Assembly (NCBI GenBank): GCA_905234835.1
Contig: CAJOIZ010000012.1
Span: 1-48,914, forward strand
DNA: 48,914 nucleotides
Source: Paludibacteraceae bacterium
Lineage (GTDB): Bacteria; Bacteroidota; Bacteroidia; Bacteroidales; Paludibacteraceae
Direction: 5' to 3'
Shown here: piece after piece, positions 42,726 through 48,914 of the stretch
Layout: each line of letters opens with the position of its first letter
Position numbering within the stretch: position 1 is the first letter of the stretch
The notes under the pieces: model-generated
What the model saw: the letters and a program-made list of their open reading frames with translations, nothing else
The model's database searches: none
Told to the model about the DNA's origin: nothing
Made by a program: the position numbers and the translations under genes

Positions 42726-42799
42726 GGTGCGGTAGTTCAGTTGGTTAGAATACCGGCCTGTCACGCCGTAGGTCGCGAGTTCGAGTCTCGTCCGCACCG
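42726..42799 (+). tRNA. tRNA-Asp (GTC)
   Basis: A 74-nt cloverleaf without encoded CCA. Acceptor arms GGTGCGG (42726-42732) and CCGCACC (42792-42798) pair fully, the anticodon GTC is at 42760-42762 in the loop CTGTCAC, and the T-loop reads TTCGAGT. The discriminator is G. A terminator follows directly. The cognate synthetase, aspS, lies at 10541-12310. Confidence 0.97.
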
Positions 42800-42800
42800 C

Positions 42801-42836
42801 AAAAAGACATCTGAAAAGGTGTCTTTTTGTTTTATT
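42801..42836 (+). terminator. Terminator of tRNA-Asp
   Basis: AAAAAGACA pairs with TGTCTTTTT around a short loop, with one mismatch, and runs into TTTTTGTTTT. Confidence 0.8.
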
Positions 42837-42864
42837 CTCGAAACCGCGAATACCATTTCATTTA

Positions 42865-42905
42865 GTCGCGAATTCGAGTCTCGTCCGCACTTCAAAAAAG
42901 ACATC
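42865..42905 (+). repeat. Duplicated 3' end of tRNA-Asp (attachment-site scar)
   Basis: A 41-bp segment repeats the tRNA sequence from the T-arm stem through the acceptor end and start of the terminator (first copy at 42772-42810). The copies differ at few positions: G/A in the T-arm, CG/TT after CCGCAC, and one extra A. The copies lie 93 bp apart with no integrase between. Such 3'-end duplications mark sites where integrases insert elements into tRNA genes. Confidence 0.7.
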
Positions 42906-43015
42906 ATTATTTCCAATTTGACGCATACCTTTCACTATGAGAGTTTTTTGGGTTAGACTATTTTCCCATCAAACAGATTCTTATCTATCTTCCTTTCAGG
43001 CAGTTGCATATTAAT

Positions 43016-43080
43016 AAATCACATTTTCGGACACAAAATCAATCGTAAAATCACATTTTCGGAGCATATTAACGCTATAA
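43016..43080. repeat. AATCACATTTTCGG repeat with 33-bp spacing
   Basis: Two full copies and one partial copy, spaced 32 and 33 bp. Phasing and composition resemble the 33-bp array at 1848-1934. Confidence 0.55.
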
Positions 43081-43116
43081 GAATCACATTTATTCTGAAG
43101 AGGACGGCGGGTCTTT

Positions 43117-43264
43117 TACAGGAGGCTCTGAGAGGCGTGTCTGAATCTAATTTAGACGTAATAAAAGAAAGAATTATCCTTTACAGGAGGATCCAGAGAG
43201 CCTGTCCGAATATCCGCCCATTATGCCGCAACAAGAGCGAAAGTGCTGCGAATTAAATTCGCAG
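43117..43264 (+). repeat. Cluster D of variable-stem hairpins
   Basis: Head TTTACAGGAGGCTCTGAGAGG (43116 on), hairpin GTCTGAAT-CTA-ATTTAGAC (43139-43157, one G-T pair) with tail GTAATAAAAG; a second head TTTACAGGAGGATCCAGAGAG near 43180; and CTGCGAAT-TAA-ATTCGCAG (43246-43264) with tail GCAATAAAAG. The order head, hairpin, tail is the same as in clusters A, B and C. Confidence 0.7.
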
Positions 43265-43361
43265 GCAATAAAAGAAAAAGACAGAAGTCTATCCGTAGTG
43301 GTAATCTTCTATGGTGATGGAGGTGCGGATAATAACGACAAGCAGAGCGGTTCTGCGTAAT

Positions 43362-43403
43362 AAAGAAGGCTACCAACCTATTAACAGGTTAACAGCCTTC
43401 TTT
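43362..43403. terminator. Bidirectional hairpin terminator
   Basis: AAAGAAGGCT (43362-43371) pairs fully with AGCCTTCTTT (43394-43403), with an inner AACCT/AGGTT helix. It lies 67 nt past the stop of the minus-strand ORF at 43470. Confidence 0.6.
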
Positions 43404-43469
43404 ATTTCAGAGCATAGGGTTATTCCTATTCAGAGCATAGAGTTACCTATTTTAGACCCTAATCGGGTC

Positions 43470-43757
43470 TTAGAGCGACATATAGACTTGAGCGAATATA
43501 TATCCCCGAAGTGTTTTGTAGCGTTTGTTGCCGCTGTTTGTGTGGTTGTTCCATGCCGTTCTGTAGGGTTGGACTCTGTCAACATCCGCCATAATCGCGG
43601 CGGTCTGTTGTGCAACTGTCGGATTGTACTTGTACCTTGTACGGTCGTGCCCATAAAGATACGGTTGGCTGAACATCATGCGAAAAACGGTATCGCTCTC
43701 TTTCATTGGTTTTCCGGAAATCCGATTGAAGGGATACTCCATTCCTATTTTAGACAT
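43470..43757 (-). CDS. Hypothetical accessory protein, paralogue 1
   Basis: A 95-residue basic protein of unknown function. It shares a layout with the neighbouring upstream gene: an N-terminal GKPMKESDTVFRMMF / GKFNKTDATYFKQMY segment, a middle helix with QTAAIMADVDRVQPYRTAW, and the ending RYKTLRGYIFAQVY. Such short tandem paralogues occur in Bacteroidales accessory regions; I do not recognise a named family. It lies 14 nt downstream of the reconstructed paralogue 2 and ends before a terminator hairpin, so the two form one unit. Confidence 0.6.
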   Translation of the reverse strand: MSKIGMEYPFNRISGKPMKESDTVFRMMFSQPYLYGHDRTRYKYNPTVAQQTAAIMADVDRVQPYRTAWNNHTNSGNKRYKTLRGYIFAQVYMSL

Positions 43758-43771
43758 AGTTACTTCTATTT

Positions 43772-44088
43772 TTAAACAGTTATTGTCGGATAGAGATTCT
43801 TGAATACATAGGTACGGAGCGTTTTATACTTCCGCTGTTTTTTGAACTTAGCCCACCATTGCGCATGCTTTGTAACATCGGCCAGTTTTCTGCATCGGTT
43901 TGCAACCAGCATGCCTTGAACTTTTCTCTGACAGCGGTTTGTGCCGCCGTCGCCGCACCTTTGTAAGGATTATCCACTCGTACACCCACTGTGTGGTTGT
44001 ACATTTGTTTGAAATACGTTGCATCGGTCTTGTTGAACTTACCTTTCATATACTTAACAGCAGGTTCAAGGGTTTTAATAAATGCCAT
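43772..44088 (-). pseudogene. Frameshifted accessory gene, paralogue 2
   Basis: The frame opening at 44088 encodes MAFIKTLEPAVKYMKGKF..TAVREKFKACW and then turns into unrelated sequence, ending at 43780. The next frame instead encodes LADVTKHAQWWAKFKKQ and RKYKTLRTYVFKNLYPT, ending at 43772-43774, and this matches the end of paralogue 1 (RYKTLRGYIFAQVY). An indel near 43900-43930 therefore breaks the gene. Sequencing error or programmed shifting cannot be excluded from the sequence alone. Function unknown. Confidence 0.65.
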
Positions 44089-44249
44089 AGTGTTATTATA
44101 CGGTTGCGTATCTCCAACCGCAAAGGGTTAAGGTTAAATAATAATGAACGTGTTCGGCCCTTTGCTATGTACACTCGCGCGTGCCTTTTGATAGAACCCC
44201 AATTTTGGAGTTGTGAAATAATCCGACAAGAGTCTTCGATACAAGAGAA

Positions 44250-44286
44250 GCACCCAAAATCGTGATTGATTTCGGGTGCAAAGGTA
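44250..44286 (-). promoter_or_regulatory. Promoter with start-site inverted repeat
   Basis: The minus strand reads TACCTTTG (44279-44286) followed by GCACCCGAAATC and, after 6 nt, GATTTTGGGTGC (arms 44268-44279 and 44250-44261, 11 of 12 paired). The inverted repeat covers the expected transcription start, so it may be an operator. No TTG is present at -33. It reads toward the paralogue pair ending at 43470. Confidence 0.5.
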
Positions 44287-44329
44287 CGACAATGGGGGTC
44301 GTTTTGTGGTAAACGTTGTAATTATTAGC

Positions 44330-44413
44330 GGTTTACCTATTTTTGCGGATGGTTTACATTTTCGGTCGGTTGATGAGATTAACGGTTTACCTTATGAAGA
44401 CAAGATGGTTTAC
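44330..44413. repeat. GGTTTAC word array
   Basis: GGTTTAC occurs at 44330, 44351, 44384 and 44407, spaced 21, 33 and 23 bp. The array sits just upstream of the promoter at 44250-44286. Confidence 0.5.
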
Positions 44414-44437
44414 CTGCATGTCTGCAAGATGCTGATA

Positions 44438-44698
44438 TCAAGCCAATAGATATTCTTGCGCATAATCCTGAAGTTGCCGGATTACCTTGTCGTCTATTGC
44501 TTTGTCGCGCAAATCGGCAAAGATATTCATGTAGGTATTCATGTTTTTTGCCTTCGAATTGTACTGGAGATATTGCGAGAAGTTTTCACCAAAGAATGCC
44601 CCAACCGCTTTCATGAAGTCTTTCTCCTTCCGTATCGGCTGACCGTCCTCTTCGGTGAAGAGTCCTAATTTCATCATGAAGAAAAAGAGTTTAATCAC
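44438..44698 (-). pseudogene. 3' part of a frameshifted accessory gene
   Basis: An 86-codon frame begins MIKLFFFMMKLGLFTEEDGQ. Its frame stays open upstream of that methionine as LQSKYIIAKARKTDVIKLFFFMM, overlapping the end of the frame at 44691-45305, so the two were most likely one gene of about 285 codons. The ending (FADLRDKAIDDKVIRQLQDY) is helical. The family resembles Bacteroidales mobile-element proteins but I cannot name it. Confidence 0.6.
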
Positions 44699-45305
44699 AT
44701 CTGTTTTGCGTGCTTTGGCAATGATGTATTTGGACTGCAGTTTCTTCCGTTTCCTTAACAGAAGGTTCCGTTGCAGTGTCTGTCACGGATTTGGGCGGTT
44801 GCTGTTTGCTTTCTTGAATGAGCCGGTTCGTGAGACTTTGGAACTCCACAAACATATAGATGGACGGATTATCGTTTTTACAAGCCTTTTCCAAAATGCG
44901 GAGGAGTTGCCTGTTGGGTTTGTCTTCCAGGGAGTATATCGCCCACAGCAGTGACAGAATAAGCGCTTGCTGCCTCCAATCCGTAACATAGAAATTGTAT
45001 GTCTCTTGGTCAGGTTGATACTGCAGAGGGATATCTATTCCGCCATTGTCGGGGTCGTGTCTGTTCAAACCTGAGATGAGCGTGTCCGCCTCGATTTCCG
45101 GCAGTTTGTATTTCGCCAGTTGTTCGTAGATCGTACGTGCTGCATTGAAACACAATAGTTTTGGCATGGCGGTTTGACTCATCCTGCCGATGTTCTTCAC
45201 ATTCTCGATGTAAAAGCGATTGACGTGCTCAATCGGTTCGATATTGAGTTTGTCCCAATCGAACAAAGAGTCGGATAGTTTAAAGTAATTTATAACAGTC
45301 ATCAT
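44691..45305 (-). pseudogene. 5' part of a frameshifted accessory gene
   Basis: A 204-codon frame begins MMTVINYFKLSDSLFDWD. Up to about codon 190 it reads like a real, mostly helical protein (YNFYVTDWRQQALILSLLWAIYSL), then a linker (KSVTDTATEPSVKETEETAVQ) leads to an unlikely tail and stop. The neighbouring frame continues sensibly from the same point. A one-base shift near 44735-44745 would restore one ORF. Function unknown. Confidence 0.6.
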
Positions 45306-45670
45306 ATATCATCCGTGAGCAAAATTAGTTTGCTCACGGTTACAAAAGTACAGCGCATATACGAATTATGCCAAATAATTTGCAGAGATTTTATCTACAA
45401 CTCATTCGATTACCCCCAAAACTGTCATTAGACCGAATATGAGTATTAATTTATATGACCGATTGGGGGTAAATGAAATCCCCGAATCAAATTCGGGACA
45501 AAGGAAAAAAGAGTATGCCCGAACAGTATTCGGGGGAACAGACAACACATAGCATTACGGTGGCGGTCCGGCACAGGTATGACACAAAAAGAGCAACGGC
45601 AAAAAGATGCTGTTGCTCATTACCATTCCATATTTCTGCAATTGTCAGAAAGACATCAACGAAATCTCAA
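45306..45670. other. Spacer with hairpin cluster E
   Basis: No gene is seen. It contains two hairpins of the variable-stem family, at 45481-45497 and 45518-45534. Confidence 0.5.
45481..45534 (+). repeat. Cluster E of variable-stem hairpins
   Basis: CCCGAAT-CAA-ATTCGGG (45481-45497) with tail ACAAAGGAAAAAAG, and CCCGAAC-AGT-ATTCGGG (45518-45534, one mismatch). The stems are nearly the same in both copies and differ from those of other clusters. Confidence 0.65.
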
Positions 45671-47788
45671 TCAACTATACCAAGCAGTTTTTTTTATTAC
45701 CTTGCAGGCTTCTTCGAAACCTGCGACGCGGACGAGATAGACACCGGTTGGAAGGCCGCCAAGATTGTAGTTACCGGTGGTGGAAGCAATCATCTTGCCA
45801 GAAGCATCGAAGATCGCCATGCGGGCATGGGTAGCGTTGATGAGCATCGAACCGTGCCGGATCACCGGCACATTGTCCGCAAAGACCGGACTTATTTCGT
45901 CCGGATCGCTGTCGTCTGTCCCGGGGAGATACATGGACTCCAGCGTCGGATAACCTTTGGCTGCCATCAGTTCATCCCATTTGGCAGGTATTTCGACGGC
46001 AGCTGTGGAGAAATTACCTCCGGGCATGACCTGCACTTTGTTACGCGCCGTGTCGCCGGTGATGATGAAGATGGTGGAGTCCTTGCGCATACAGGGTACG
46101 GTCTTCTGCGTGGTTTCCGTACGGTCGTACCACGGCGGAGTAGTCGTGGTCGCACCACCTTCGTTCTGCTCTATATAGCGCGTATATTGGTTCATCGAGT
46201 AGTCTTTCTGACCGCCTGTGTTGGCATAGAGGTTGGCGAACGCACGCTCTTTGACGGGTCGGCGCGACCAGACGATGAGACTGTCTTCCAGTTCGTCCAG
46301 CGTCTCGTATTCAGTAGCGAGGATACGCGCAGTAGGTTCGGTAATGAGAATCGTGCGCGGCGTGAACTGCAGGCTGCTGCCTAATGCACACTGGCCGCGT
46401 TGGGAGATGTCCCACGCGATGAGTTGCATGATTTTCTGCGGGTCTTGTGTCGAAACAGCCATGTTGTTGCCCCACAGGAGTGCCGAGGTGACGGTTACCG
46501 CCGATTCGTTGATGCCTAATCCTTGACGCACGTGCAGCGGTTCCCATCCTACGCGCTGACAGGCGGCATCGTCCTCAAGCAGACACCATGCCATCGGGTA
46601 ACCGAACGTGCCCATCCGGTTCGCTTTGACGTAATAACCCATCATATTCATGATCGCGAGGTTGAGGAAGCGTCCGAGAACCATGTTCGCCTGCTCGTTG
46701 ATCTGTCCTTGTCCGGTGTCGATGCCAAGTTGGCGCGCCATAGGACCGTTGATGATGCAATAAGGAGCCCACGCGTGTGTGGAGAGAAGTGTGCGGCGGA
46801 ACTCGGGACCCGCCATCGCTTTGGTCATGGCGATGAGAAGCGGCATGTATTCGGTTTTGCAGCCTGCCATGATGGCGTTGACGGCTACGTGCCAAGCGGT
46901 GATGTTGCGGTACGCACCTGGCATGACAACCACCGTCTCGTGCCAAGCGTAATCGCAGTACTCAAGGTAGCGGTTCGCCTCTTCGTATGTGGGTGGCACG
47001 AACGGCAGACCGTCCGACCATTGCATGGAGACGAAGAACGAGTCAATCTTATGGATGTCGCCCCAGAACACATCGTCGCGCAAGTCACCGTGGTCGGCAT
47101 TCTTGGCAGCGTCTATCTCCGCTTGCGTGATCGGCGTGGTGAGTCCGGCAAGGATCTGCGGCCATGTCACATTACGGGTGTTGTCAATCAGCTGCTGCTC
47201 GGTGTGCGTGGCAAAAGCACCCGGGTATTCGGCGGTACGCAGAACGGCCACGCCGTTGTTGTACGCCGTGTATTTGGCTTGGTCGGTAAAACCCGGTCCT
47301 GCCACCACGACGGCTGGTATGCCGAGGTACTCCGCGGCGATGGCCGAACCTGTCTCTTTGGGCGTGCAGATACCACAACCTCCGTTGCTGCAAATAACTG
47401 CATCTATGTGATAATCAATCAGTTCCTGTTTGAAGGCTTTCGCCTGCTCGCGGTCGATACCCATTCCTGCGTACGGACCTGCATAACCCATCACATCGGT
47501 CAGAAGGACGGTCACGTTGGAGTAGTTCTCCTCGATGATGCGTTTGAGTTCGGGGTGCGTGACATGTGCCATAAAACTGACACCGACGATTGCGATAGTC
47601 TTGTTGTCAAGGGTCGTCAGACGCGGTGCCTGCTCAATATGTGTCACCATACTGCGCCCCACAGGCGAGACTACAGCGTAATTACGGAACTCATCTTCCG
47701 GCGCGTGACAAGCCGTGTCGCAGATGACGCGACCGAAAGAAGAAAGGCTGATGGCGACTACCGCCATTAAGAGAAAAATTCGCTTCAT
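45671..47788 (-). CDS. T9SS-secreted UGSC-type protein
   Basis: A 705-residue secreted protein. After a signal peptide (MKRIFLLMAVVAISLSSFG) an N-terminal domain (about 60-200) matches the UGSC family: IAIVGVSFMAHVTHPEL, then CSNGGCGICTPKETGSAI at 133-150, where C138-G-I-C141 stands at the place of the U/C-G-S-C redox-like motif, and LGIPAVVVAGPGF. The second domain (about 255-480) carries WSDGLPFVPPTYEE, AVNAIMAGCKTEYMPLL and INGPMARQLGIDTGQG, which accompanies UGSC proteins elsewhere. The C-terminal 80 residues (MAIFDASGKMIASTTGNYNLGGL, then PTGVYLVRV) are a typical Por secretion sorting domain. The chemistry of the family is unknown; a thiol or selenol role is inferred from the motif. Confidence 0.8.
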   Translation of the reverse strand: MKRIFLLMAVVAISLSSFGRVICDTACHAPEDEFRNYAVVSPVGRSMVTHIEQAPRLTTLDNKTIAIVGVSFMAHVTHPELKRIIEENYSNVTVLLTDVMGYAGPYAGMGIDREQAKAFKQELIDYHIDAVICSNGGCGICTPKETGSAIAAEYLGIPAVVVAGPGFTDQAKYTAYNNGVAVLRTAEYPGAFATHTEQQLIDNTRNVTWPQILAGLTTPITQAEIDAAKNADHGDLRDDVFWGDIHKIDSFFVSMQWSDGLPFVPPTYEEANRYLEYCDYAWHETVVVMPGAYRNITAWHVAVNAIMAGCKTEYMPLLIAMTKAMAGPEFRRTLLSTHAWAPYCIINGPMARQLGIDTGQGQINEQANMVLGRFLNLAIMNMMGYYVKANRMGTFGYPMAWCLLEDDAACQRVGWEPLHVRQGLGINESAVTVTSALLWGNNMAVSTQDPQKIMQLIAWDISQRGQCALGSSLQFTPRTILITEPTARILATEYETLDELEDSLIVWSRRPVKERAFANLYANTGGQKDYSMNQYTRYIEQNEGGATTTTPPWYDRTETTQKTVPCMRKDSTIFIITGDTARNKVQVMPGGNFSTAAVEIPAKWDELMAAKGYPTLESMYLPGTDDSDPDEISPVFADNVPVIRHGSMLINATHARMAIFDASGKMIASTTGNYNLGGLPTGVYLVRVAGFEEACKVIKKTAWYS

Positions 47789-47857
47789 TACTGTTGTTTT
47801 TATTTCGTGTTCTGTCTATAAGATGAAGGAAACGCGCAAAAGTTAAATCACAGGCAC

Positions 47858-47893
47858 AAAAAAATCCCACATGTGCAATGGAATGTGGGATTT
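47858..47893 (-). terminator. Terminator of the acetyltransferase gene
   Basis: A perfect 11-bp stem (47862-47872 with 47883-47893) and a 10-nt loop, followed on the minus strand by seven U residues. It separates the acetyltransferase unit from the UGSC-type gene. Confidence 0.85.
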
Positions 47894-47917
47894 GGGGCTT
47901 AAAAGGGATGATTGTGG

Positions 47918-48448
47918 TTATTCAATCATCTTAATCAGCTTGGCAGGATTGCCGCCGACGATGGCATTGGCAGGTACATCTTTCGTGACAACAGCCGCAG
48001 CTGCCACGACCGCATTCTCGCCAACCGTCACACCGGGCAGGATAGTGGCTCCGGCTCCGATCCACGCGTTCTTACAGATACGAACAGGCTTGCAGAGCAA
48101 GATCCGGCGGTCGTGGAGGTCGTGGTTGTTGCTGATGAGCTGCACATTTGCGGCTATCATCGCGCCGTCCTCAATCGTGATGCCGCCGCGCGACATCATC
48201 AGACAGTCAGGCATAATCATGACGTTTTTGCCGATGTGTACCATGTCAAAGCACACACCTTTCAAGGGCGGTTGCACAATGGCTCCTTCGCCGAGGTTTT
48301 CGCCAAAGAGCGCCTTCGTCGCCGCAATGTTCTCCGGCGTGAAAGGAATCGTTTGATTGAAGGCAAAGAGCTTGCGTCCCTGCTCTATGTACATAGCCCG
48401 TGCTTCGGGTGTCGTCACACGCGGGTCAACACGAAATTCTTCCATCAT
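47918..48448 (-). CDS. Sugar O-acetyltransferase (left-handed beta-helix)
   Basis: A 176-residue enzyme of the maltose/galactoside O-acetyltransferase family (Maa/LacA/NodL-like). An N-terminal helical part ([29 protein letters not shown]) is followed by hexapeptide repeats, the catalytic histidine in [10 protein letters not shown] near 108, and the acetyl-CoA-binding ending [20 protein letters not shown] and [14 protein letters not shown]. It transfers acetyl groups from acetyl-CoA to sugars. The ATG starts directly after the stop of the DUF1893 gene upstream (no gap), so it is the last gene of that unit; its terminator follows at 47858-47893. Confidence 0.92.
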   Translation of the reverse strand: MMEEFRVDPRVTTPEARAMYIEQGRKLFAFNQTIPFTPENIAATKALFGENLGEGAIVQPPLKGVCFDMVHIGKNVMIMPDCLMMSRGGITIEDGAMIAANVQLISNNHDLHDRRILLCKPVRICKNAWIGAGATILPGVTVGENAVVAAAAVVTKDVPANAIVGGNPAKLIKMIE

Positions 48449-48658
48449 TTATCTGTTTTTAAGGATATTAACACACTCCTGCGGGTCGTCTGTTTCGTTG
48501 AGGCTCTTGTCCATAGGACATTGGCCTGAGCGGTCACGGTTGAGGATCATCTCCACCTCATCGTTGGCAAAGACCTGAATGCCGGCTTTCTCCAGCATTT
48601 CGTGAGCCGGTGTAGAGATGGTGTTAGTATAAGCTTGTTTGACACCTCCTACCACCAT
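48449..48658 (-). pseudogene. DUF1893 gene, 3' part
   Basis: A 69-codon frame that begins mid-domain with MVVGGVKQAYTNTISTPAHEML and ends with the DUF1893-type QCPMDKSL region plus a tail. Complete DUF1893 proteins have an N-terminal half that here lies in another frame (48624-48803). The frame upstream of the methionine reads KEPAAL, as in intact proteins. The gene is therefore broken by a deletion, see the next entry. DUF1893 proteins are thought to bind or modify nucleotides or act with iron-sulfur proteins; function is unknown. Confidence 0.65.
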
Positions 48659-48914
48659 GAGCGCCGCCGGCTCCTTGCAAGCGTTGTGGCTCGTTCTCCA
48701 CCAGAGAGAGGAGGTCTTGCACGCCGTGCTGATGATATTCAGTCGTCAAGCCGGCATTGCGGACAATAAGGCTGATATGCTGCTCGTTGAGTTTGGCAAG
48801 CATGTCTTCGCCGTCAATAGAGACGAGTTGGTAATCACGCGAACCCAGACCGATCTTGGCAGCCTGCTCAAGGATATGAATACCGTGGCGCGAGTTGATG
48901 CGCTCGATGAGTGC
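48624..48914 (-). CDS. C-terminus of DUF362-type protein joined to DUF1893 N-terminus (partial)
   Basis: A frame entering from the right edge. The first 34 codons (ARHGIHILEQAAKIGLGSRDYQLVSID-like, here SRHGIHILEQAAKIGLGS) match the end of DUF362 4Fe-4S proteins, whose last residues read EHAxKIGLGSxxYxL. At codon 38 (48803) a methionine starts a DUF1893-type N-terminus, LNEQHISLIVRNAGL..YHQHGVQDLLSLVENEPQRLQ, which runs on to a stop at 48624 after an out-of-frame tail. No stop separates the two domains, so the proteins are fused here or the stop of the first was lost. The DUF1893 half is broken by a deletion near 48670-48690. Confidence 0.55.
   Translation of the reverse strand, partial: ALIERINSRHGIHILEQAAKIGLGSRDYQLVSIDGEDMLAKLNEQHISLIVRNAGLTTEYHQHGVQDLLSLVENEPQRLQGAGGAHGGRRCQTSLY

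Larger units (their letters stand above)
42906..43469. other. Non-coding interval after the tRNA scar
   Basis: No gene is supported. It holds a direct repeat of AATCACATTTTCGG with 32-33 bp spacing (43016-43080), hairpin cluster D (43117-43264), a hairpin terminator (43362-43403) and two copies of CAGAGCATAG (43408 and 43431). Confidence 0.55.
44089..44437. other. Promoter region and GGTTTAC array
   Basis: No gene is visible. A -7 element and overlapping inverted repeat for the minus-strand genes lie at 44250-44286, and four GGTTTAC words at 44330-44413. Confidence 0.5.

Noticed and set aside
43311..43775. 154-codon plus-strand frame
   Set aside because: It overlaps the minus-strand paralogue 1, which is supported by similarity to its neighbour.
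46523..47770. 415-codon plus-strand frame opposite the UGSC-type gene
   Set aside because: Antisense shadow; the minus-strand frame has a signal peptide, known domains and a sorting signal.

Overview
The window looks like a chromosomal segment of a Bacteroidales bacterium (phylum Bacteroidota), possibly a host-associated lineage near Prevotellaceae/Paludibacteraceae; that placement is an inference. Support comes from many promoters of the Bacteroidota type (TTG/TTTG, 19-20 nt spacer, TANNTTTG), secreted proteins with a type IX secretion (Por) C-terminal signature, BspA-like leucine-rich surface proteins, an RteC-free but Bacteroidales-style set of small accessory genes, and the conserved gene families themselves. 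Nearly all genes lie on the minus strand.

Layout. 1-2050: accessory, one small winged-helix gene and several repeat arrays and promoters with little coding. 2052-9215: lon, dnaE and aqpZ. 9351-14963: ettA-fabD and aspS-fprA (flavodiiron protein). 14964-16242: non-coding, hairpins. 16243-23979: one giant 2578-residue surface protein with about 55 DUF285 repeats in six cassettes plus seven InlB-type B-repeats. 24217-25286: two small two-gene modules (YoeB-like toxin with antitoxin; DUF4160 with DUF2442) driven by a duplicated promoter. 25856-30041: an internally deleted SLC13 transporter, an SDR, a BspA-type LRR protein and DUF4491. 30031-34287: BRO-N and AlkD genes, then an operon of iron alcohol dehydrogenase, secreted flavodoxin, YdeI-like and isoprenylcysteine-methyltransferase-like genes. 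34464-37834: a defence-type patch with a zeta-like toxin behind a 50-residue partner, and a DUF262-HNH nuclease plus EcoRI-type adenine methyltransferase behind a long structured leader. 38346-40830: secreted carbohydrate-binding protein and its partner. 40885-42347: AraC regulator and glutathione peroxidase. 42726-45305: tRNA-Asp, a duplicated tRNA 3' end, and decayed accessory genes with frameshifts. 45671-48914: T9SS-secreted UGSC-type protein, an acetyltransferase and a broken DUF362/DUF1893 pair.

The most interesting signals are (i) a dispersed family of hairpins whose stems differ in sequence but keep a 3-nt loop, a common head and a common tail; (ii) the methyltransferase/DUF262-HNH module with a leader RNA whose helices cross; (iii) recurrent gene-poor promoter cassettes with phased direct repeats; and (iv) several genes caught in decay, with deletions that can be read directly.
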